From Psilocybe azurescens (lineage: Eukaryota; Basidiomycota; Agaricomycetes; Agaricales; Agrocybaceae), in contig JAJIRX010000982.1 in the NCBI GenBank assembly GCA_023853785.1, forward strand, positions 1 through 63,900: a stretch of DNA of 63,900 bases, written 5' to 3'. The notes below the pieces were generated by a model, which worked only from the letters and a program-made list of their open reading frames with translations, did not search any database and was not told where the DNA came from. A program made the translations under genes and the position numbers. Positions 13,832 through 27,464 of this stretch are shown piece after piece (within the stretch, counting starts at the first letter, position 1; every line of letters begins with the position of its first letter).

Positions 13832-15805
13832 ATGTTCAAGGCGGCGACAAACACAAGATCACTAATATCTATACCTGCTGGTTCCAATATCTTTGCTTTT
13901 GGCTCGCCATCTCAGACCAGAACCCCACTTATATCGCGGATCAACTGGCATGTGGAGGAAGGACAAGCCTGGGCAGTCGTATCGGGTACTGGAGGCGGAG
14001 GCAAAGGTGTTATTTTCAAGGCAAGTGTTCTAGCAATGTGTGCGTATGAACAAATGCTTACCTCCAGGTGACAGTATAGACCCTGTTAGGACATACTAGG
14101 CTAGCACCAGCTACTCCCGACGTACAAGGTCAATGGGCAAATGCTGGTGGCCTCTACCCTTTCCTTTCAGCCACGTCGGGCGATCCCTATTCACGCATAT
14201 CTTATGTTTCATTTCGCCAACGTACGGGAGGCGAATCTGGAGCGTTCTTCGATTACACAGCTCGCTATGGTGCCATGAGAGAGGAAGAAGACAAAATCAC
14301 ATTGAGAGAGACTCTCAGTGCTTCTGCTGGGACGGACAAGCATCCACTTTTCGACCTCTTGACGGAAAATATTGGATTGAAATCTCTGCTTGACCTTCCG
14401 ATGATTACGTTGAGCAATGGTCAGACCAGGCGTGCTAGGGTTGTGAAAGCGATTTTGGATCAACCCGAGATTCTATTGCTCGACGAACCTTTAAGTAAGT
14501 CCTTTCCTCTTTTACTGGCTTCACTTTTCCAATCGCATATATCAGCTGGGCTCGACCCTCCTTCGCGAAAGGCCTTGACGGAGACACTGCATCACTTACA
14601 CATCCAATGCGCTCCTCGAATCATCATCGGACTGAGGAAAGGCGAAGAAATTCCATCTTGGATCACCCATCTCCTAGAGATTGACGGACGTAGCGTCAGA
14701 ACACGAGCGGCTTCAGATGCAGTAAGCCATACTTCTGCTACCCCAAACATCACCACCAAGCCTGTTTCAAAAGTAGACGCCTTGACTGGTAAAAATGCCT
14801 CTCTTCTCGTCGACATGAAAAGCGTGAATATCACCTACGGCGACCGTAAAGTAAGTAACCCACTTTATATGCCTTGTTTGCCTCTGACCAGTGGTCAATC
14901 AGGTTCTCAAGGACATCAATTGGCAAATTAGACAAGGCGAACGTTGGCATCTTCAGGGCCCAAACGGTATAGTAATCCTCTTAATCCAAAAATTCAACTC
15001 AACTAAACGAAATTTCAGGTTCAGGGAAGACCACTCTGCTGGCGCTACTAACAGGCGACCACCCGCAATCATATACCCAATCCCACCTCCTTCTCCCAAC
15101 AGTCTCTCCGCCGAATACCCCATCGCAATCTGGCATACCCACGATCGGTCCACGCAAACGCACGCCCACAGCTCACCTCCGCCAGCTCATCGGTGTGGTG
15201 TCTCCTGAGATGTTCGACGCGTTTCCGCGCCGCCACCCCGGAATGAGTGTTTGGGAGGCCTTAACCACCGGGTTCGACGGCGGATTCGTGCCCCGAACTC
15301 GCGGTGCGAGTACAGAGGCCAGAAAAATCGGCGGGGTGGGATGGGTCGATGTCGCCGACGACGAACTTGGCCTGGGCTTCGGTCCACCAGAAGAAGAGAA
15401 GAAAACACGCATGGCGTCCATCCGAAATGGAGGGTCCAGCGGTGCTGGGACGTCCTTCGAGCTCTCGGACCAGCTTCATGGGCGAACAATGCCTCTCAGG
15501 ATGCGGCCAGCCTCAACTATGGGGATGTAACGCACAATTTTGCGACACAAGCGTTCAGCTCACTCTCTGCCGGCGAGCAGCGCCTTGTTCTGCTGATGCG
15601 GGCTTTAGTGGGCCGGCCGCCTGTGGTGCTTCTTGACGAAGTCTGGAGCGGTATGGACGACGACATGATCGCGGCAGCTCGACGGTACCTGAGGACAAGT
15701 GAAGGGATCAGCGAAGACCAAGCCGTAGTGGTGATCACTCATTGGGAGGATGAAGTTCCTTGGACCGGAGACGAGGTCAAGAAATTCAAGCTAGCCTCGA
15801 TATAG
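13832..15805 (+). CDS. Soluble twin ABC-ATPase (YDR061W/ModF/PhrA-like)
   Basis: Five exons: 13832-14020, 14080-14494, 14546-14850, 14903-14966 and 15019-15805. The protein has two ATP-binding cassettes and no membrane segment, as in the yeast YDR061W and bacterial ModF/PhrA-type proteins; their cellular role is poorly defined. Cassette 1 has a degenerate Walker A (GTGGGGKG, no Ser/Thr after Lys), signature-like TLSNGQTRRARV and Walker B ILLLDEP. Cassette 2 has a perfect Walker A (GPNGSGKTT, split by the 14967-15018 intron), signature SSLSAGEQRLV and Walker B VVLLDEVWSG. The first intron (14021-14079) is of the GC-AG type with donor AAG|GCAAGT. One base is missing in the G run at 15480-15482; restoring it joins the two halves of the second cassette, so this is likely a sequence error. 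Start Met 13832 precedes a Ser/Thr/Arg-containing leader that could target mitochondria, which is only a guess. Confidence 0.85.
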
Positions 15806-16525
15806 GCTTTTACGGTACTTATACAACGCTTATATCTTCGCTCTTTGTATTGACGCTTTTGCTCGGCAGAACTTGTCATTGTACTTCATTTGTACATCGC
15901 GAATCGTTCCCTCAGAGTCCTGTCGATCAATAACGATCACGTGACGCGTGTCTCGCGTCGAATATTTTTAGAAACAAGGGACTGTTCAAAAGGAAAAACA
16001 AGGGATCAGAAAGTCAGTACTTTGAGGCGCAAAGGGAAACGGGTGTGTACACACCTCCTCTTGTATTCATCAATCTCTGAAGGCAGTTTTTGAAGTTTAT
16101 CTAGTTCTTAAAAACTTACAATGAGTTATAAATGACAATCGCATATGTTTTCCTCCAATATTTTCGAAACATTGACAACTCTTACGTAGCTCCAGTGCAG
16201 ACTACTGAGGCTGGTGTTAAGTGTATGCGTTTACCCGACCAAGTACAAGGTATCCATGGGAGAAGATCTACCTGGATGGTGCAGTGTCATTGTCTACAGC
16301 TACGGCTGAAGACGACGCACTAACCTCCTGACACATTGCTTCCTAGATACCCTAAGCAACCTTGTACTCCTCGTACGACGGAAGATATGACATGGCGCTA
16401 GAAACGATGGTTGTGACGGTCCTTCTCATGATCCTCGAAACCTTGTCCTGCCACTCAGTATAATATCAAAGAATTGGTCGAGCATATCACTCACCATCCC
16501 GGTCCCCCTTGCCATCATCGCCCCC
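15806..16525. other. Intergenic, no supported gene
   Basis: Contains the 3' flank of the ABC ATPase and the presumed promoter of the next gene. Short ORFs only. Confidence 0.5.
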
Positions 16526-18084
16526 ATGTCTCAAGTTCTCAATGGTTCTGCTCCCTCCTTCCACGAGGAATGGCTAGCTTTCCTCAACAGCACCTTGGTC
16601 TACAAAGTATGCGCCCGCATCCCCCTCCCTGCGCGAGTCAAGAGATTCATCTGGAAACGCACGGACGACATTTTGTCTTACTCCAGCGAGATCCTCATCA
16701 TACTCGTACTAGCGAGTGCACTGTTTACAGGCTACAGTGGTGCCGGCGTCCGCAGCAAGAGTGTGAAGGCCGACTTCTGGAAGATAGTGACGCACCCCGA
16801 CTTTGTGGAGACGGCTGAAGAGCTTTGCCCGCGATTATTTGGCTGGTACGCGTTCTTTGTGCCGATCCACCAGCGCGCGAGCCTGGAGGTCCAGCAGGTG
16901 GCGTATGAAGCGAAGAACACGAAGAAGAACTTCGAGGCGCTGTTCACGCGCTCTCCTGCCGAAGCGGTGAAGATGTATCAAGCAGAACAGCTGCACAGGG
17001 GTGGGGGCCACCTTCCAAAGCCTCCGTCAGGGTGCAGTGCTTTCATGTCTTTAGAGCTCAGTGGACATCTACTGACCGATTTTGCTTGATTCTCTATTTC
17101 ATTACTCTTCTTTCTCTTTAAATATGCTGATATAAATGTTCTGCGATAGATGCGTTCGCCTTCATTTTTACACGAACTTCGAGAAGGGACAGTCCAGGGA
17201 CCAGTGGGATTTCCCTGACGCAACCCTCGACTTACCTATCAAGCAACAAGGAGTGGACCTTTCCTTGGCTAGGAAAACATGGGGGATCGAATCCATCGCT
17301 GTATGGTCATTCAGCGATATCCTCTTTGTACCCAACTAAATATACAGGGTTCAATAGGTTATAACGAATGCCGAATCGTTCAAAACAGTGTTCCATCCTA
17401 CAAATGAAGATTGGCTTTCGCCTCTGGCGACTTATGACCTTTCTCGGCAATTTAAACAACCTATCAGAGTCTTCGGTTTGTTCAAGTTTCCTGAAGCTCT
17501 TTCCTTCATCTTTACTGACATTATTCAACTTTTTGCTCGTAGAACCTCGCGTACGCAAATTCACCAACGCGGAACGAATGATACGAGGACAATTCTACAA
17601 CCTCACATTTTTCATGTTCACTTTCGCCAAACTTGTGCTGGGTTTCCCAGAGCGCAATATCCCATACCTTTCTATTCTCTACGGATCTCGATACGCCACC
17701 TTCTACGAATGCGTTGGGAAGTTCACACCACCCATCAAAGACTGGTTTCTCACTGGCGGATTCTTGTTCCTACAGCTAGCAATCATCCTCATCGTCCTTC
17801 CTTTCGTCATCGCCTACAACGCATGTCTGGCAACCGTAAAACTCATCTTTTGGTTATCGCAAATCGTCTTTGGCGCAATATTCGCAATAGCACAACTTTC
17901 TCATCGATCATTGATCGGAGCCGCCAATTTCTTCGTCAGAACTGTACTCGTGATAGTACAAACCATATCATGGACAATCACGAGCACCGCAACTTTCATC
18001 AGGTCTCTTCACACACGAGACTGGTTGGTCATCTTTGCAACAGCTTGGTGGGCTCTTGCAGAATACCACGATATTCCAGCGTGA
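16526..18084 (+). CDS. Polytopic membrane protein of unknown function
   Basis: Start Met at 16526 opens a 187-codon reading frame with one hydrophobic segment (LIILVLASALFTGYSGAG, about residues 54-71), followed by a soluble helical stretch. Later exons 17358-17475 and 17543-18084 are joined by clean introns (17301-17357, and 17476-17542 with donor TTCG|GTTTGT); the exon before 17300 carries DLPIKQQGVDLSLARKTWGI. The last exon encodes at least four membrane helices (around LTFFMFTFAKLVLGF, FLQLAIILIVLPFVIAY, LIFWLSQIVFGAIFAIAQ and VRTVLVIVQTISW). The junction between the first ORF and the exon near 17.15 kb is unresolved: a donor at 16973 (AAGAT|GTATCA) fits by phase. I do not recognise the family. 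It is likely an endomembrane or plasma-membrane protein. Confidence 0.6.
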
Positions 18085-18524
18085 TCCACACGCCACATAT
18101 ACACCGACCCATTTCATTCCTTGATTTATTTTATTTTTTCTCGTCTCAAGTCATCTATGCTCGACTATGCTCTACTACATGCTCTATGCTCTCCTTTTTC
18201 ATTCACTCTCTAGCGTCTTGATATGCCCACCCTCTTTTCCTTGCATTATTCCTTGTATAACTTGTATATTACATCCATCACATACATAACTTCAACCTCG
18301 ACCGCATTCAATAATGGTCGCCCATTGCCAGTAGATTTATTAAAATTTAAATAATGTAACATGCACACACATAACCTCAAATTGCAATGAACCAAAGTTC
18401 GGAAACGCACATTGTTGTTTTTCGGAACTTACGAGAAAAGTTAATTCGGCAGTATACACACTGGCTGCAGGTATTGTCTATAAATGATCTGCAAAAAGGG
18501 TAGTAATTGGTAGTAGAGGAACAA
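18085..18524. other. 3' flank, no gene seen
   Basis: Pyrimidine-rich 3' region of the membrane-protein gene on the plus strand, followed by AT-rich sequence downstream of the U6 gene. No ORF with coding character. Confidence 0.5.
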
Positions 18525-18587
18525 AATAAATATTGAGATCCGTAGATCTACCACTCCGGGAAAGCGTGTCATCCTTGTGCAGGGGCC

Positions 18588-18618
<31 letters not shown>

Positions 18619-18642
18619 TTCGTATGTCACCCCGAGGGGGAC
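18525..18642 (-). ncRNA. U6 spliceosomal snRNA
   Basis: On the minus strand the sequence has the hallmark U6 core: a 5' stem-loop (GUCCCC-UCG-GGGUGAC), AAAAAUUGGAACGAUACAGAG with the ACAGAGA box, then GAUUAGCAUGGCCCCUGCAC containing the AGC triad, and AAGGAUGACACGC at the start of the internal stem-loop. U6 pairs with the 5' splice site and with U2 in the catalytic spliceosome and is made by RNA polymerase III. The 3' end is placed by a TTTT on the minus strand (plus 18523-18526). The central 50 nt match the near-universal U6 core, so identification is firm. The exact ends, and whether this is the sole copy, cannot be judged. Confidence 0.92.
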
Positions 18643-20042
18643 ATAAGTTGTTAGGTTTCCCGCAAGGTCATAGTCGCGATTATGTATTTTGTTCAGACCG
18701 CGGGGTCACATAACAAGAACAAACATATGACCTTCAAGCGAACTTCCCAATTGGTGTTTGTAACGGTTTGATTTCTATCTCAACCCTTTCCTTGACTTTT
18801 GATTGTTCCAATCTCTTTCTCTCTTAGTGAATGTATGTCTCCTTTTTCGAAAAAATGGAACTATTCTTCAGAGTCCACGGAGTTATAATGCGCCTATTTA
18901 ATTAAACGAGTAGGTCACTTTATAACCACGATTTGGAAAGCCAAACTAACGCAAGAAAACGTGCGGAAGCAATTTTTGAAGACTTGACCGAGACTTAACC
19001 GAAGACCCTTCTATGTAGGTCTCAGCAAGCTCTTAAAAGGGGGGCGAAAGGGCCTCGATTATGCTTCTGTGGAACTAGGCGATTGAATACACAAAGTCCG
19101 GCCTTGCGTTATCTCTGTGCACCCCGCCGTATCTCCTGGCGAAGAAGCTACCATGGTACAACACAGACGATTAAACGCAGAGATATAGCGTGCTTATATG
19201 CAATCACTAGACATTATCCAAACAACTTGAATCTACCATCAAAGAATATCAGAGAATGTGATCACCGGCGTGCTCGTATTCTTTGATCGGGTGGCGGCTT
19301 CGAGCTTCTTCGACGCAAAGCATGCGCTCGTTTTCAAAGCCAAGCACACTCGACACATGTCTTAACCCTGCCAGTAAAACTGAACAAAGAGACCTCTCTA
19401 TGCAATACTATGTTTTGGATCACTCATTTGGCTTGTCAGCGTATATGGATCACCTTTCTTATCTTGCGCCGTTTGGGGCTTCTACTGTCTCTACCCGTCT
19501 CAGCCTTTAGCGATGACTGAACGTAGGAAGGTACATATCCCTGGTCTGTTACATATGCTATTCGACTCACTTGAAAGCGAATCGCGACCCCGAAGTTCTG
19601 GTAACAAGGCGCCTGCTAAGAGTAGGCTTATTTCTCTCGGTGCACTGTCTGTATAATCGTGTCTATTCAAATCTACGCGTCTTCTCTGATCCACTTATGA
19701 TAACCTCGTAGCTCGAGATTCTCAACAACGCTACCTAGATAAATCGACGATAGAGTCTCCTTTCGAGTCATTGGTATCACATGGGACGATATCGTATTTC
19801 TGAATGGAAACTTCTCAAAGCCGGCGCAAACATATCGCTCTACGTTAGGAGCGATATTGTGACATATGTGAGCGCGTGTATCTGTGATCTGACCCACAAG
19901 TGCTAGACTGCCACCCCAACCCATGATTTTACACAACGGACATCTCCATCTCAGCCGGTATAAAGAGGTCTCCAAAATATGAGGATCGTACACTTTCTCG
20001 AGTGTTCAATCCTGTCAAGAAACCTCCCCTAAGAAACTTGCT
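18643..20042. other. Intergenic, promoters of U6 and S8 protease
   Basis: About 1.4 kb without a convincing gene. ORFs at 19283-19510 (+) and 19673-19993 (-) have no recognisable features. The last 90 bp hold the core promoter of the protease. Confidence 0.5.
19959..19965 (+). promoter_or_regulatory. TATA box of the S8 protease gene
   Basis: TATAAAG lies 84 bp upstream of the protease start codon, a usual distance once a 5' UTR is allowed for. It is the only good TATA in this interval on this strand. Confidence 0.55.
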
Positions 20043-22181
<2,139 letters not shown>

Positions 22182-22606
22182 AATTGATGTAATATCGGAT
22201 TAGGTCGTCTGCTTCATCTAGAATACAAGCCTTTCTCTCTCTTGTGCAAACTATTAAATACAACGCAATTCCAGAATCAAACTTTTCATTTCTGGACAAT
22301 TTCTAGGGGAACATTGTTAGCCAGCTAATGCAGGTCCTGTCCTGTCCTGTCCTGTCTCAGACGCATATCCAGAGGATGAGTTAAGGGTATTGGTATTCGT
22401 GTTGAATATCTTATAGATGGATATATTTGAGATTGCTCCAGTAAACATTAAGGCGTCTCTTAGGCATTTCTCTGATTGGTATTATTTCGGTCCGCAACAA
22501 TTGTTGTAGTTTAATTGGACAGCTAAGCGCTCGGGCTATATCTTTATCTATATTGTATTATTACCATCGAACTCCACTAGACTTTTCTAGCTGGTCAGAA
22601 ATCATA
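22182..22606. other. Intergenic between protease and A1
   Basis: Convergent 3' flanks. Holds a short pentanucleotide microsatellite and no ORF of note. Confidence 0.5.
22335..22356. repeat. Microsatellite (TCCTG)n
   Basis: About four perfect CCTGT units in tandem. Confidence 0.8.
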
Positions 22607-23923
22607 TTACTTCTCATGTGGCTTCTCGGCCTCGGCCTTTACCCATTCCAGAACCTTTGGTAAGTCCGGATCGTTATTCTGCCACGATTTGTGAAGGTCA
22701 TCTCTCTTCTTGAGTATGTTGTATACGTCCTCATCAGATGGCAATGGAATGATATCAAATATATTTGTCACCTATCACTCCAAGGTTAAGAGTTGAGACA
22801 GTACTCATACTGGGTGATCTAGCCTCCATTTCGGTCTTCTTCCGTGCGTTGTACTCAGCCATAAGCTCGGTTTTCAGTTCGGCTGACATGGTTTTTTGCA
22901 ACAAGGTCAAAATAAGCTTTCTCCATGGTTTTCCTTTCGTTGAGTATAATTCGGGCCTCAGTTATATGGCTGGCTTCAGATTTGAGAGCCATTGAAAGTT
23001 GTTTGACGACATGGTTAGCACCATACAAATTGGTGATGGCCCTATTACACAGACATAAATTAGGATAAGCCAATGCGTATAAGCGTAAAGATAACTTCAT
23101 GAGATCAATCCGCTGATTTTCCTGGATGACGAAATCCACCCCGACCACCACCAGAGTGACGGCTAGTAGCACCAAACCAATGTATCTCCCGTACTTTGCC
23201 AATTTCTCCAAAACCTTGACAAGCTTATTCAAGCGCTGAACCCTGGTTAGTTGCGGGGTACCTGCTGGAATGTGAAAAGTACTGCTCGAGGTCGCATCGC
23301 CCTCGCACCGTTGGCCGCAAGATTCTTTACTACAACTGGGATGTTGCCCCCGACTTGAGCTGTCGTCAATGTTAGACAATGGTTGGATAACGAGCAGCGG
23401 GGAGACTTACCAGCATGTACCGCCTGATTCAACGCTCGGCCGGACATAAATGCTCCGATCCTGGACGTTATCGCATGACTGGCAACAAGTACATCAATCT
23501 CGGCACTTTGAAGTCGCTTAGAAAACACAGCTCACCACTAGCGTATCCTGCATAAATCAACATCATGACCTACCAAGTAACCCATAAGTCGTGGTCCGTC
23601 TTTTCCAATTCATCTAGTAGCTCTCTGTACTCCTTGTATTCCTCGTCCGCCATCTGCTCTTTGGCCTTCGCTTGAAGGACCTGCATGGACGGGACTTTAC
23701 CTTGGCCTTGAAGCAATTCGACAGTTTTCTTTAATTCGGCACTCTCGCCAGTGACCATTGCAACAGTGTCGTAAATTTATCGTCTAATGTCGTTGAAACT
23801 ATTGAAAAGGCCCTTGACACAGCTTCGCCTTTCGGTGTTGTCTACAATAGTCAATAGTGGTTGAGTGAGAGAAGTTTGACGGGCGATGAGGAGATAAGGC
23901 TTACCGTAGAATAATCCAACCAT
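22607..23923 (-). pseudogene. A1: first copy of unknown membrane protein A, dead
   Basis: Homolog of the intact A2 gene with the same exon order: a tiny first exon (MVGLFY), a helical exon (ELLDELEKTDHDLW), an exon containing RIGAFMSGRALNQA, the membrane-segment exon (YIGLVLLAVTLVVVGVDFVI), then AITNLYGANHVVKQLSMALK and a last exon ending at TAA 22607-22609. Relative to A2 it has a TAA in exon 2 (GAA to TAA, about 23.78 kb), a TAG shortly after LWVTW (TCG to TAG, about 23.57 kb) and a frameshift near the T run at 22892-22897. Two independent stops make real decay more likely than sequencing error. It is divergent with B1 across a 745-bp spacer. Confidence 0.75.
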
Positions 23924-24668
23924 GGTCGGTTTGTATTGAGTGGGTTGGGCTTAAAATCGACTATGGCGCACAGGCCTAAATACTCCTATTTTTGCCGTTG
24001 GTTCAGGACTGGATAACCTTTTTCAAGGAACTGTCAAACAGTCACATACTGTAGTACGCGCAAAGTCGAGGTGCCTATCATTAGAGATGTCAAGTCGAGC
24101 ATGTACGGCACAGCTTCACTTTGCTAACCGATTCCCCGAGATCCGAGTTTTGTTGCGATCACACCCTCGAGTGTTTCTTCAAGTTGGGCCTATTTTTCCA
24201 GATACAGTCCGCAGGACGGAGTCAAGTAACGACGCTTTATTCAAGCCTTCTTAGAGTCTTGTCGGAGTGTCGTGCCAGGCACGTGCCGTGTAGCGAGAGT
24301 ATTTAGGAGTGCCTGGAACGCGTGGCTTGTGCCTTCATAAATTACACGGTAGCATTCGACGGGAACATTCCCAACATTCGAGTTAGCGCCCTGAACGGCG
24401 CGTGCTGCTTAACTTCCACTTAAGTAAGTAATGTGGAAAGAGTCGAAGAGCTCCCATCCGGATCAAATATTTAACGTTTGACAGGGAGAATGGAGCCATC
24501 AGACGAGCAAGGTGTGCCTTCGAGTTGCCTCGGCCGGTCTTTGAGACGGTCTTCACTATAAGACTAGAAGGTTTCCCTCATTTAAGTTTTTATTCTCCCT
24601 TATAGCTTCAGCACCCATGGCGGGGATTGTTTTTGAAATAGGTGGGTTTGTTCAACAATTTCAAGGCA
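23924..24668. promoter_or_regulatory. Shared divergent promoter region of A1 and B1
   Basis: The block AGGCCTAAATACTCC, about 50 bp upstream of the A1 start (23972-23986), recurs at the same distance upstream of A2. Read on the minus strand it gives a TATA-like TATTTAG. On the B side, TATAAG occurs at about 24.56 kb next to a GAGACGG element also found before B2. Confidence 0.5.
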
Positions 24669-25488
24669 ATGCAGCTGATCCTTGCGAACGCCATAGGGCT
24701 CTTTGTAGCGGGTGTCATAGCAGCTTCTCGTAAGTCCCAGTTCTTGATTGATATCGCTCGAATTGAACTTGCCTGTTGTAGAACAAGAGAAAAATACGAA
24801 CAGAAAGGATCGTTCATGTGACCTCGCTCATAGCCTGCAAGACATATCCGAGCGTGTACGCGGGACATTAGAGACTGCTCAAGGACTGCTACCCTCCGAC
24901 GATGCCAATATCCTGATTTGGAAAAAAGTCATATCCGAGAAAAGCAGTCAAACAATATCAGATGCAATGGGAAGCCTTCGTAGCTTTGCCTTTCCCCTCA
25001 CAAAATTGGACTCTGAAGTGTCGGTTGATCACATGTGCTATGTTGTATGTGTACTGACGTTCCCTTTTCTCAAACAGCAGCATTCCCGAGCTCTTCTACA
25101 GGCGATTTCTCATGAGGAAGCTTGAACTCCAAGCTCAAGGTGTACTGGCATCTATCAAGGAGGCCATTTCGTCGGTTTCCAAGCTCAAAATTTCTCTAAG
25201 CACATATGACGATCTTGCGAAGAGCGGTACAATTACCAAATCGCAAGCTAGTCAAGCAAGGCAGAAAGTCCTTTCGGAGTATCCTAGTGTGGAGATTCAG
25301 GTATGCTCATGCATGATGCATAATTTGATGAGTTCGATAGTTGATAGTTTATTTTTGGAAAGCCACCAAACCTCCCGTCAAATCAGACAATCTTCGAGGA
25401 GCTTCGTCAGAGGGACATCGCAACCAAGGTGTATATGGACGAGGACCCCTCTCTTGAGTCCACTGAGAAGTGGCTCACAACAATTTGA
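24669..25488 (+). CDS. B1: small helical protein with hydrophobic N-terminus, unknown function
   Basis: Open through four exons: 24669 to about 24728, about 24782-25017, about 25079-25300, and a last exon ending TGA 25486-25488; about 205 residues. The start is ambiguous. An ATG at 24617 begins MAGIVFEIGG, but its frame does not splice into exon 2, whereas the ATG at 24669 (MQLILANAIGLFVAGVIAAS) does. That start gives a 20-residue hydrophobic N-terminus that could be a signal peptide or a membrane anchor. The rest is predicted helical: DISERVRGTLETAQGLL, SIPELFYRRFLMRKLEL, KISLSTYDDLAKSGTITKSQ and a conserved C-terminus (MDEDPSLES, EKWLTTI). It is intact, unlike B2. I know no family name for it. 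It is always paired head-to-head with A here, so a joint role is inferred. Confidence 0.65.
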
Positions 25489-26124
25489 TTGTTCCGTCAC
25501 AGCGGATTGCCAGTGGCAAAGACCTATGGGAGTAGATATTCGGGAACGTGCAATTGGACAGAATACGTAGTTGGCTTACAGTGGCCATTTGAACGTTGAC
25601 TCTGGTGCTTTCGATTATCATACCTAAGTACATAATGTCTCCGAGAAATAGTCGGAGAATTTGACCAAGTTGACACGGAACGAAAGCCGAGAAGCATGCG
25701 AAAAGTTGTAAGCACAAAGCAGATGGACTGTTTAAGCTAACTTGATCGAATGTTTCCCGAAAATGAAGCGTTGAGGTACAGCCACTGGTCTGTGAGCTTT
25801 AGCAATAGGTGGCCTTGTACAAACCATTAAATATAAGGCAATTTTTAACATTGAACTTCTTGTCTCTAGTGAAGCTTTGGCATGTTCAGGTGACGTTTAA
25901 TCAATGATATAAGCCATTAATGTTTGCATTGAATATTTACGCAATATGGATGTGCCCCACGGCTATCGAGAAGCGCTCAAGATATTTGTAACGATCCCTA
26001 TCGCTGTAGTCATTGGATCTTGATAATCTACTCCAAACCGGCATCGAGCGAGATAATCAATATCATTACATTATGTCACCATCAAACTCTACTCGATTTT
26101 TTCATACAATCCACAGAAACGACC
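25489..26124. other. Spacer between B1 and A2
   Basis: Convergent 3' ends. No coding signal; a short stretch after the B1 stop is still alignable with the regions after B2 and B3, showing that the duplicated unit includes 3' flank. Confidence 0.5.
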
Positions 26125-27464
26125 TTACTTCTCCCCATGCGGCCTCTCGGCCTCCGCCTTCAACCATTCCTGAAGTTTTGGCATGTCCGGATCGTTATTC
26201 TGCCACGATTTGTGCAGGTCGTCTCTCGCTTTGAGCGCGTTGTAGACGTCCTGATCAGATGGCAACGGGATACCGCCCTGTATCAAATATGTTTACAGTG
26301 TGTTACACCAAAAGACGATTCAAGGAAGTACTTACACTAGGTGATCTAGCCTCTATCTCGGCCTTCTTTTGTGCATCGTAGGCGGCCATAAGTTCGTCCT
26401 TCTTTGCGGCAGATATAATTTTTTCTGCAACAAGACCAGAAAGAGTACTCTCTTTGGTTGCCCTTTCATTAAGCAAGATTCGGGCATCAGTTATATGCCT
26501 TGCTTCGGATTTGAGAGCCATTGCAAGCTGTTTGACGATATGTCTGGCGCCATATAAGTCGGTGATTGCACTGTTACGCATAAATGAGTGAGGATAATTT
26601 GAGCCATATAGTTGTATAACTCACTTCATGAGGTCAGTCCGCTGGCTGTCTTGGATAATGACATCAACTGCGACGAGCACCAAAGTGGTGGCCAATAGCA
26701 CCAAACCCACAATTCTCCCGATCCTTGTCATTTTCCCCATAAACTTTTCGAACTTTTCCAATCGTTGCAATCTGGCTAGTTGCGCGTCGCCTGCTGGAAT
26801 GTGAAAAGCACCCGCTCGAGGTCGCATAGCTCGTGTACCATTGGCCACGAGATTCTGCGCTGCAGCAGGAATCTCGCCTCCGAGTTGGGCTGACGATTGA
26901 TTTTTGATGGGTTATTCGACGATGTGCAGCGTGGAGACTCGGACTTACCAGCGTTTATGGCCTGGTTCAACGCTCGACCGACCATGAATGCTCCTATCCT
27001 GGATGTTATCTCAATAGGTAGCATCACTGGCACAAAGTACGTCTTTAGACTCAGAAACTTGAAGCCAGGTTGAAAGCACGGCTCACCAGTAGCATATCCG
27101 GCGTCAATCCACATCATGACCGACCAAGCAACCCATAAATCGTGGTCCGTCTTTTCCACCTTATCGATCAGTTCTTTGTATTCCTTGTATTCCTCGTCGG
27201 TCATTTGCGCTTTGGCCTTTGCCTCAAGCTCCTGCATGGACGCGACTTGACCTTTGCCCTGGAGTAATTCAAGTGCTATCTTCAATTCTGCACTCTCAGT
27301 AACAACCGATGCAACAGTGTCGGAAATTTCTTGTCTGATGTCGTTGAAACTTCCGAAAAGGTCTTTGACACGGCCTTGCCTCTCGTTGTTGTCTGCAATA
27401 GTGGTCGAATGAGATAGTTGATATGCGACGAGGATATTAGCTTACCGAAGAATAATCCGGCCAT
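26125..27464 (-). CDS. A2: intact helical protein with one central membrane segment, unknown function
   Basis: The only open copy of A, about 350 residues from six exons; start Met at 27464 (MAGLFFG|GTAAGC), TAA at 26125-26127. Order: tiny exon 1; a helical region with ELLQGKGQ, YKEYKELIDKVEKTDHDLW and SVMMWIDAGYAT; ITSRIGAFMVGRALNQAINA; a linker NGTRAMRPRAGAFHIPAGD; a helix leading into a single hydrophobic span RIGRIVGLVLLATTLVLVAV (about residues 188-208); then long amphipathic helices (GARHIVKQLAMALKSEAR, KKDELMAAYDAQKKAEIEAR) and a polar C-terminus. Introns have standard GT-AG ends, for example a donor in AATGCTG|GTAAGT. No known domain was recognised. A membrane span embedded in long helices resembles helical-bundle membrane-inserting proteins in general; that is an inference only. 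Confidence 0.7.

Noticed and set aside
15434..15499. Intron in the second ABC cassette
   Set aside because: GT donors tested (15434, 15442, 15452) give the wrong phase; adding one G at 15480-15482 restores the frame instead.
24617..24668. Upstream start of B1 at 24617 (MAGIVFEIGG)
   Set aside because: Its frame hits a stop after splicing to exon 2, and the equivalent frames in B2 and B3 also stop. Kept only as a possibility if an unseen shift exists.
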